This document shows, in pieces, positions 56,420 to 64,000 of a stretch of 64,000 nucleotides of DNA. The notes below the pieces were generated by a model. It saw only the letters and a list, made by a program, of their open reading frames with translations, was not told the origin of the DNA and did no database searches. Source of the stretch: Lactarius indigo (taxonomy: Eukaryota; Basidiomycota; Agaricomycetes; Russulales; Russulaceae). The translations under genes were made by a program, and so were the position numbers. Position 1 is the first letter of the stretch. The number at the start of each line of letters is the position of its first letter. The stretch lies in contig JAFKAC010000043.1 of the NCBI GenBank assembly GCA_025766275.1, forward strand, positions 124,001 to 188,000. Direction: 5' to 3'.

Positions 56420-57733
56420 CTAAAGTGGCTGGTCATTGGGGAAAGTGGAAATGAAACTAAAGGGATTGGCAGGAATACGAGGTGAGAGACAATAAGCGAG
56501 AAGGTGGGGGGCAGAGCGAACCAAGTCCTCGAAGAAATAGGCCTGGTGGTAAGCGTAAATCTGTCCGTTAAAAGCAAAGCGCAAATGTCAATAAGTAGTA
56601 ACAATTCTTCCATCCAAAAAGTCCTGAATCTCTAGGGTCACTAGAGAGTCAATGTACCCAGCCCTGTGGACGTTAGCAAGGGGGGCGAAGGCGCATCTCA
56701 GGCCTTCCCTGAAGTCGTAGCAGATGGTCCCGAAGGGGGTGTCGGGAGAGGGAAGGTCGTAGACCACCTTGGAACAGACATACAGGGGAGGGAAGTCAGG
56801 GTGTTGAGCGGGGTCAACAACTTGTGGGAAGAGGGTGTAGATGTGAGGGGGAAGAAGGCGAAAGGGGGTGACGGAAGGGAAAACTAGGGGGAAGGAAACG
56901 AGAGAAGTGGCGAGGGGAACTTTGGTGATTAGTTCCCGGAGGGTCGTGGAAGTGGGCCACCAAGATTCTCCTTGGGGGGTGATGATGGTGATGTACTGGT
57001 GGGGGTGTTCTCCTTGGGAAAGGAGACAAGGGGGGGCCTGGTAGGCGGTGGCGCCAAGAGGGGGAAGGTTCTCCTGATCGGGGTGGGGGGCTGGAGGGAA
57101 GATGGGGCCTTGTTTGGCTACTCGCTCGTAGTCAATTGGCGAGTTGGGGGTCGCAAGGCGGGAGGGGACCGGAACAGGAGACAGAGAACGACGAGGAGTC
57201 GGAGGAAGAACAGGAGGTGGCGAAGGAAAGCCACGAAGGGAAACAGGGGAGCGGGGGGTCGGGACATGGAGGGGGGGCGCAGACTTGGTGCAGGGTTCAG
57301 GGGACAAGGGGACAATGTTCCCGTTGAGGTCGATGATCTCGAGGACCTCTTCGTAGAACTGGGTGGTGCTGGGGGACAGGGGACGAGGGGAAGGACGAGG
57401 AGTGGCTTCTTCAGCCAGAGCGTAGGGGTAAACTAGTTCGGGGGTTACATCCTGAACAAGGGCAACAGGGGCAGGGGGTTCGTCTCCGCTGAAGGTGGCG
57501 GGGGTGTAGGGGGCGGTGAAGCGGAGGCTGTCAAGACGGACAGCGGAGGTGGAAGGAACAGGGGAAACGTGGGAAAAGTTGAGGGGGCTACCTTGGTTGT
57601 TGTACTCTGACTGGTAGCTTGTAATGCCACTACAGGGGTGTTGGGTACGACCTGTACCAAGTCAGTCGGATCGCGGTAACACAAGCTCTACGGCTTGGTT
57701 TCAGTAGGATGATGCACAAGGACCACAAGGATG
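56420..57733 (-). pseudogene. Gypsy-A ORF-A, unidentified frame upstream of ORF-B
   Basis: A 438-codon frame on the minus strand ending with TAG at 56422. TGA interrupts it at 56590 (IVTTY*HLRFAF) and, near the upstream end, at 57703 and 57664; that end may not be coding. The first 200 codons are Pro/Ser-rich (PRPSPRPLSPSTTQFYEEVL). The second half looks folded (QYITIITPQGESWWPT, TLFPQVVDPAQHPDFP, FGTICYDFREGLRCAFAPL). No ATG was found at the start. A GTAAGT...AAATAG stretch (about 56365-56325) could be an intron towards ORF-B, but the phases do not join simply. Function unknown; a capsid- or DNA-binding accessory role is only a guess. Confidence 0.5.
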
Positions 57734-58291
57734 TTAGTCACTTGGATCATAGAGGAGTGCTAAGACTCGAAGGTCTAGCAAAGGCAAAGGATTCGCAAGA
57801 CAATGAAAGGCACAAAGGCGTTCAAGTGTAGTATTTACACAAGAAGTCTAGTCTACCGTACAAGCTAGATAGGACTAGGTTTAAATAGATAATGGCCAGT
57901 ATGGCGACTACAAACAGATGGCGCCATCGCCAGTCTTGGGACAAGGGAAGAGATATAATGGGGACAAAGGGAAGTCGTACTGGGAATAAAGGTGAATCAC
58001 GCGGGGTCATGCGTGATTAAGAACACAATGGAAACTAGCACATGTCGAACGTTATCAGAAGGGAGCATCGATAAGTAGGGCATGCGATAGGAACCGGATA
58101 ATCGTAAAGTCTGCGTAATCATACAGGGCTCATATAGTATAGTGAAGGGAACAGTAATACACGAAAGAATGAGTCCAAGAAAAATCGTAACATAGCTGGC
58201 AGAATCTCCGTCCCACTGACCATACTGTGAGAAGTTGTACTCGTAGTTGTAGTCAGCCACTGGAGCAGCCCGGAGTCAGTCTATTGGTTAG
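57734..58291 (-). other. Gypsy-A upstream region, promoter-like
   Basis: No gene that I can name. On the minus strand there is a TATTTAAA box near 57890 with a partial inverted repeat (CTAGTC...GACTAG) about 35 bp later, resembling the LTR promoters of the other elements. An 87-codon frame (58260-57997) has a hydrophobic segment (IFLGLILSCITVPF). It is not similar to the Gypsy-A 3' LTR, so it is either a long leader or part of another LTR. The last 5 bp, GTTAG (58287-58291), should be the Gypsy-D target copy. Confidence 0.35.
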
Positions 58292-58768
58292 TGTCACGTT
58301 TCGTATGTCTGACCCTTACTGTACCGGTTGTGACTACGGCAGTGAGGTAGATTAGTCACGGACTCACGGCCTTAGGTCTTTACGATATAGTGCGATAGGA
58401 GATTGCGAGTGATTGCTGACTGAACTCTGACTCGACCCTAATACTAGTAGTAGTAGTACTAGGATTGAGTTACTTACGCGATACGTTGGACGCTACACTA
58501 CTGTGACTCATAGCAGCGCTTGAAAGCCTGCTCTTCTTGTATTTAAGATAGCTGCGGAAGACCAAGATACGCCATCTTGGTCTTCTTCAATCGTCACTTC
58601 TTGTCTCTTCTCCTGTTCGCCTCTATCAGAAGTAGAGTGCCGTCTAAAAGCCTAGTGTCTTCGAAACATCTGGGATTGCCTTTGTGCCATACGCCTCCAG
58701 CGTGCCTAGCTAAGTCATAGTCGCCTTCATCCAAGCTCAAGTCGAGCTAACACTGTGACGGCATTACA
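58292..58768 (+). repeat. Gypsy-D 5' LTR
   Basis: Begins TGTCACGTTT and ends GGCATTACA, followed by the primer site. Its right boundary is taken by analogy with Gypsy-C (..TACA then TTA(A/G)GAC); the other LTR lies outside the window. Confidence 0.7.
58540..58585 (+). promoter_or_regulatory. Gypsy-D LTR promoter with perfect 12-bp hairpin at the start site
   Basis: TATTTAAG at 58540-58547. Then a perfect inverted repeat, GAAGACCAAGAT (58557-58568), loop ACGCC, ATCTTGGTCTTC (58574-58585). The second arm begins about 35 bp after the TATA box, where transcription is expected to start. Confidence 0.7.
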
Positions 58769-58770
58769 TT

Positions 58771-58781
58771 AAGACCAAGAT
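58771..58781 (+). promoter_or_regulatory. Gypsy-D primer-binding site (self-priming type)
   Basis: AAGACCAAGAT lies two bases after the LTR and is the exact complement of ATCTTGGTCTT, the first 11 bases of the predicted transcript. In Tf1, likewise, the first 11 bases of the mRNA fold back to prime reverse transcription. Confidence 0.7.
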
Positions 58782-58786
58782 TCATT

Positions 58787-60775
58787 GTGGCGACTGTCAA
58801 TACACGCGACCAGTGGACGAACTTCCGTCCCTATTACCTGGAACGAAGAGGAGATCGCAACGTACCAACCCGATTCCTGGGAGCAGCTCGTTGGAGAGAC
58901 CGGGGAGACGAAACCGGGTATTTCGTGGAATTCAACGGACCTACGAGGTTCAGACCTGTTGAGTTCAATTTCGACCATCTGTGCTGGGTGGAAATTACGT
59001 GGAATCCGATAGACCATCGCTGGGACGTTGTCAGACCAGCGGGAAGACAATATCAGTGCGACATCAACGCACGAGAACTCAACTCGCGTGCAGATTGGGG
59101 GCCCATTGACGGCCAAGTAAGAGAACACTCGACTGGAGAAGCGGTGAGCGAAGAAACCAAAGAAGAAGAACAAAGTGAAGAAGATCGTCCGGCAAGCGTC
59201 GGACCCATTGAACAGTACACCATCCAACAAGCTGAGTCCTTGCACATCTCCGAGCAACCAGAAGTAATCCACGTACACTCACCTGCCGCAGAAATGGCAA
59301 CTACAACAATGACGGCGGAAGAAATCATGACTGTCAGAGAACAGGCCACGCGAGAAGCAGCCGAAGCAATCAGACAAGAATCCAAACAAAATCTCATGCC
59401 TATCAACCCCGAAACAGGACATCGAATGACCGCAGACGACGCGGCAATATTTTGCACCATCGGACCTGATCAAGGCGATCCCCCGTCAGGGGAAGGGCCA
59501 CAACGAGGGCTGTCCCTCGATCCTCCACCAGGATGGGGAGGACCTCCGGGAGGAGACTTCCCAAGACGACCGGGAGGAGGAGGAAATCCACCAGACCTCC
59601 CACACAGAGGTCCCCCAGGAGGAGGAGGTGACGGAGGAGGAAACCCGCCAGGAGGAGGAGGAGGAGGAATACACGGACACGAGAAGCTCACAGGTGAACC
59701 TCCCACTATTTTTGATGGAGACCGCACCAAGGTAGACTCATTCCTCACCCAATGGCATGTGTACTGGGGCATGAACCTCGATACCCCCGTCATGCGTAAT
59801 GATTATCGACGATGCCTACTCTTCCTCTCCTACATCAAGGGGGTATCTGTTAGTGAATGGGTGCTCTCTTACCTCAAGTGGCTTAATCGACAAATACAAC
59901 AGGGAATAGACCAATATACGCGGGATCTATGGAACACAGTAGCCGAAGGGTTCAACCAAAGGTTCGTCAATACCCTTGAACGAGAACAAGCTCAAGCCCT
60001 GCTGAGAAAGGGGCTCAAAATGGTCGATGGTGACATCGACAAATATGTCAACGAATTTGAAGAAGCAGCCAGGAAGGCTGGCTATCGTCTCAACGACCCA
60101 CAAACCATCGACCTCTTCACAAAGGGGTTACCCAAGAAGTTGTACAAAAAGACTTACGACCTCGACGAGCCAGAAACCTTCGACGAATGGAAGCGAGCAA
60201 CGCTCCATCGACAGCGCAACTACATCCACATCAGAGCCAGAGTGGACGAATATAAAGACAACAAACCGAAGAAGACAGGCAACGCCAACTGGAGTGTCCC
60301 ACAAAACCTCGCCAATCCATGGGCGATGGACACCTCTGCCGACTGAGCCAAGGCCAGATTGGCAGGCTCAGACGAGATCGACTACAGCAAGCCACCATAC
60401 ACCAGCCTACCCCCATTTCCACCAAGGGGGGGCCCAGGAGTGAGAGGACGCAGAAGAGGGGGAATGCGGCGGGACCTAAGGACAGTCCTGTGTTACAATT
60501 GTAACGCACCAGGACACCTCTCACGAAATTGTCCCCATCCACGACAGCCACGACAATGGCGACCACAAGAACCCGGACCCTCTAACGTCCGGATGACGGA
60601 AACCAACTACTACGCGCAAGAGGTACCGCCTGCCCAAATACAGGCCGCTTCAACCAGCAAGACGGCAGAAGAACGAGCCAAAGAATGGCTCACAGGAGTG
60701 GCCAATGCCCCAGACGAAGTAAAAGACCTGATATTGCAGGATCTATGGGGAAAGGAGGGTTTTCGGAGCGCCTGA
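58787..60775 (+). pseudogene. Gypsy-D gag
   Basis: Open frame from near the primer site to TGA at 60773, with one premature TGA at 60344 (TSAD*AKARLAG). There is no ATG at the start; the first in-frame codon that looks like a start is GTG at 58787 (VATVNTRDQW). Order: an aromatic N-terminal domain, an acidic linker, and a Gly/Pro-rich stretch (GGPPGGDFPRRPGGGGNPP) at about 59530-59670. The capsid-like domain (PPTIFDGDRTKVDSFLTQW, GFNQRFVNTLER, DKYVNEFEEAARKAG) and a CCHC knuckle (CYNCNAPGHLSRNC) near 60490 follow. Confidence 0.85.
60757..60763 (+). promoter_or_regulatory. Gypsy-D gag-pol -1 frameshift site (predicted)
   Basis: GGGTTTT fits the canonical X XXY YYZ slippery heptamer in the gag frame (GAG GGT TTT CGG). 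The pol frame (TTT TCG GAG) is -1 and continues to the window end, while gag stops 12 bases later. Confidence 0.6.
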
Positions 60776-63700
60776 ACCCATCAGCCTGGGTGAGGGCTCT
60801 AAATTGTAATTCTGTAATCATGACACGCTTTCGTTCTCTTCGAATTCCAGTCTTGATTCATACGAATTACCGAATGGCCGACATAAAAGCATTGGTTGAC
60901 TCAGGGGCAACCGACAACTTTATACATCCAAGTTTCATCAAAAAACTGGGTATCGGGATCCAACCCCTGTCACAGCCACGAAAAATCTGGAACATAGATA
61001 ACACAGAAAATAAAGCTGGGTCTATCACTCATTTTACCGACTTAGACGTATGCGCCAAAGGATATCACAGAACCATGCGCTTCCTCCTCACCAACCTCGG
61101 CAGTGAAGAAATTGTTCTGGGATACCCTTGGTTGGCAACTTACGAACCAACCATCAACTGGCGGGACGCAGTAATACACAAAGAAATCATGCCGGTCGTG
61201 ATTAGTACACAGGACAGTCCAAGTCGTCACACCATCATCGCAGCCGCACTCACTAATGATGAAAAAGAAGCAATCGTCCTCGACATGGACGAAGAAAATA
61301 CGTACTTGCGGGCAACTACGTCTACTGAACTGGCAATCCAGGCAAAGGAAGAAAAAGACCCCGTAGAACTGCCGGCAGTATACAAAGCCTTCGAAAGGCT
61401 GTTTAGCGAAGAAGCGTCCCAACGATTTCCACCAGCCAGGCCTTGGGACCATGCTATAGACTTCAAACCAGGAACCCCCTCTGCTATAGACTGTAAGATA
61501 TACCCATTAACGCAAGAAGAGGAGGGAAAGCTCAAAGAGTTCTTGGACGAGAAACTCCAACAAGGGTACTTGCGACCTTCCATCTCCCCGTACGCCTCAT
61601 CATTCTTCTTTGTTAAAAAGAAGGACGGAAAACTACGCCCTGTACAGGACTACCGAGTCATTAACTCACATACCATACGCAATCAATACCCGCTTCCCCT
61701 TATCCAAGACCTTATCTATGACCTTAGCAACGCTCACATTTATACGAAGCTCGATATCCGATGGGGGTATAACAACGTCCGCATACGAGAAGGGGATCAA
61801 GAGAAGGCGGCCTTCAAAACCAAATTCGGTCTTTTCGAACCCACGGTCATGTTCTTCGGCCTCACCAACTCACCAGCCACCTTCCAGACCATGATGAACC
61901 ATATCTATCGAGACACCATCGCCAAGCACGAGTCACGAGGAACCGTCATCTGCGTCTACATGGATGACATCGGAATCGCTACACGCGAAGGCTCCACGTT
62001 GGCTGATCACGTCGCCGCGGTCACAGATGTTCTCCGCATCGCCCAGGACCATGACCTCTACTTCAAACTCGAGAAGTGCCTCTTCCATCAACCGCGGATG
62101 GATTACCTGGGGGTAATCCTTGAAAGGGGGATAACGCACATGGATCCGGTAAAAGTTCGCGGCATCAAAGACTGGCCAACGCCAACCAAAGTCAGGGATG
62201 TACGGTCCTTTCTGGGTTTTTGCAACTTTTACCGCCTATTCATCCGCGGTTTCGCAACTCACGCACGACCACTGAACCGACTAACCAGGAAGGACGTGGA
62301 ATGGCGATGGGCGGAAGACGAAGATCGTGCGTTCAGAACCCTCAAGCGCCTCGTTACCGAAGAACCAGTGCTGGCACATCCTAACCTACAAGACCAATTC
62401 GAGTTAGAAGTTGACGCGTCAGGATTTGCGGTGGGTGCCGTACTTCTGCAAAAGAAAAATGATGGTCGCAAGCACCCAGTAGGATATTATTCGGCCACGC
62501 TAAGCGAAGCCGAACGAAACTACGACATCTATGACTTGGAGCTCCTGGCCATTGTCAAAGCTCTTAGACATTGGAGACCGCTACTCGCCGGATCTCCGCA
62601 TAAAATCAAACTATTCTCGGACCACCTCAACCTCCAGTACTGGAAAACCCCGCAAAAGATCAGCCGAAGGGTTGCCCGAGAAGTATTAGAGCTGATGGAA
62701 TATGACTTCAAAATCCATCACATCAAAGGGAAAAATAAGGGAAGAGCGGATGCCCTATCCAGATGACCGGATTACGATCAGGGGGGAGAGGACAACCAAG
62801 GTGTAGTGGTCCTACCTCCCGAAGTGTTCGTACGAGCTGCTAATACCGCACGCGCCCTGGAAATACACCCGATGCTGCAAATGCTGAGACAGCAACAAGA
62901 CCCAAATATTCTCAAGGCGTGGATCGATGCCCACCAACTAAAGAAAATAGAAGGAGAATGGTACAAGGATGGACGACTGGTGATCACTGGACCTATGTCC
63001 GCATATAGGGCAATAATCCATGACCACCACGACCTCCCCGTCCATGGGCATCCAGGTATTAGTAGGACTCAACGAATCGTAGAACGGCATTACTGGTGGC
63101 CAAGGATCCGTCGCGACGTATACGAATACGTCGCAGGGTGTGCTGACTGTCAGCGGAATAAAGTCAACACAAGACCAACGCACGTGCCATTGCACCCCAT
63201 CACCGCAGAAACAGACGCACCCCCCTTCCATACCATCGCGTTGGACTTTATTACTAAACTACCGATGTCCCAGTCCTACGATAGTATTCTCACTGTCACA
63301 GATCACGACTGTAGCAAGGCATCAATATTCATCCCATGCAACGAAGAGATCACGGCAGAAGAGACCGCCATCCTGTACGTCCACCACGTGTTCAAAAGAT
63401 TCGGATTACCGCGTAAAGTTATCAGCAACCGTGACCCTCGATTCACGTCAAAGTTCACCAAAGAAGTCTGCCGAATCTTAGGCATCAAACAAAACGTCTC
63501 CACGGCATACCACCCGCGAACAGATGGACAATCTGAGCGAACCAATCAGTGGCTGGAACAGTATCTACGGTTTTGGGCCAACGAGCGTCAAGATAACTGG
63601 GCAGCATACCTCCCCATAGCAGAATTCGCTCACAACAATTGGCCCCACGAGCACACAAAGCAGTCACCATTTATGCTGCTGATGGGTTACGATCCGACAG

Positions 63701-64000
63701 CGGATTGGACGGATAAGCCATCCCCTATCCCACAAGTCGTCACCAGACTCACACAGCTAAAGGAAGCTCGACAATTAGCCCAGACCCTTATCAAAAAGGC
63801 CCAAGATAGCTGGGTGAAACATCGAAACACTCCGAAATATCAAATAGGTGATCAGGTGTGGTTAGAAGGGAAGCACCTCCGAACCAATCAGCCCACAGCG
63901 AAACTCGCGGCGCGACGCCACGGCCCATTTAAAGTAGTCCAGGTGATGTCCCCGTATAATTACCGCCTTGAACTTCCCACACAGTGGAGTATCCACCCGG
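60763..64000 (+). pseudogene. Gypsy-D pol (partial)
   Basis: Open in the -1 frame from the slippery site to the window end, with one TGA at 62764 (DALSR*PDYDQ, Arg usual). Motifs: protease LVDSGATDNFI near 60893, LRPVQDYRVIN, RT VYMDDIGIA near 61957, RNase H LEVDASGFAVG near 62405, an integrase H..H..C..C finger at 63030-63150, then ALDFITKLP and DGQSERTNQ near 63525. The second catalytic Asp of the integrase is changed: VISNRDPRF (Asn codon 63427-63429) instead of VISDR. A G-to-A change at a CpG explains it. The C-terminal part and any chromodomain are outside the window. Confidence 0.9.

Larger units (their letters stand above)
40532..58291 (-). mobile_element. Gypsy-A: Ty3/Gypsy chromovirus with extra upstream frames, split by other elements
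   Basis: Minus-strand element consisting of a 3' LTR (41204-40532), pol (44521-41216 and 53003-52535), gag (54600-52996), ORF-B (56312-54597), ORF-A (57733-56420) and a leader up to 58291. Gypsy-C (44527-52534) sits inside its protease codons: joining the flanks and removing one GTTAT copy restores the frame exactly. Gypsy-D cuts it at 58291. No 5' LTR resembling the 3' LTR is visible, so it must lie to the right of this window or be lost. Its coding parts carry more than a dozen C-to-T type stops. Confidence 0.8.
58292..64000 (+). mobile_element. Gypsy-D: Ty3/Gypsy chromovirus-like element, cut by the window end
   Basis: Plus-strand element with a 477-bp 5' LTR, self-priming type primer site, gag and pol in the -1 frame. 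The window ends inside the integrase C-terminal part. Two TGA stops (60344, 62764) and a changed integrase active-site residue mark it as inactive. The sequence differs clearly from Gypsy-A and Gypsy-C. Confidence 0.9.

Noticed and set aside
57136..57436. Plus-strand frames opposite ORF-A rich in Gly, Arg and Glu
   Set aside because: They are the complement of the Pro/Ser-rich part of ORF-A and have no motif.
57734..58291. 5' LTR of Gypsy-A
   Set aside because: By eye it has no similarity to the 3' LTR at 40532-41204 beyond the promoter layout, and no matching primer site follows it.

Overview
This window looks like chromosomal sequence from a basidiomycete fungus, probably an agaricomycete. 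It has short (49-71 bp) GT-AG introns, a family of DUF6535 membrane-protein genes of the kind expanded in mushroom genomes, and a dense nest of Ty3/Gypsy chromoviruses, a Ty1/Copia element and a MULE DNA transposon. I see no rRNA, tRNA, CRISPR array or bacterial-type operon. No database search was possible; family names rest on motifs I could read.

1-26.5 kb is a decaying array. Four DUF6535 genes with open reading frames lie on the minus strand (1280-4044, 4428-7142, 11940-14724, 22937-25659), with three broken relatives between them (10199-11170, 16380-17480, 19171-19702). Most copies have at their 3' side a copy of one diverged plus-strand repeat ('R'), which looks like a dead intron-containing gene. 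The unit [R repeat + DUF6535 gene] has therefore been multiplied, and R has decayed while several DUF6535 frames stayed open. One relic is fused to a fragment of an unrelated gene near 19.7 kb.

26.5-64 kb is a nest of transposons that can be ordered by insertion. Gypsy-B (oldest, minus strand) survives as a C-terminal tail, a polypurine tract and an LTR start (34373-34514). A young Copia element (27528-34372; 542-bp LTRs differing at one base; intact 1467-codon Gag-Pol) sits in the Gypsy-B LTR. Gypsy-A (minus strand) is inserted in the end of Gypsy-B's coding region. Gypsy-A carries two large unidentified reading frames upstream of gag. It is itself split by a MULE with 1.6-kb GC-rich inverted repeats (34525-40531, at the end of its 3' LTR), by Gypsy-C (44527-52534, in the protease) and by Gypsy-D (58292 to the window end, in its 5' region).

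Three themes run through the Gypsy elements. First, nearly all premature stops are TGA or TAG of the kind made by C-to-T change, as expected from CpG methylation and deamination or a RIP-like process. Second, pol lies in the -1 frame relative to gag at a T- or G/T-run in all three. Third, the LTRs carry a TATA box, then about 35 bp later an inverted repeat at the predicted transcript start; where the primer-binding site is visible it is complementary to that predicted 5' end, which is the Tf1/sushi self-priming arrangement. The Copia element instead has a half-tRNA-iMet type primer site. The most novel-looking item is the pair of large upstream frames (about 438 and 572 codons) in Gypsy-A.
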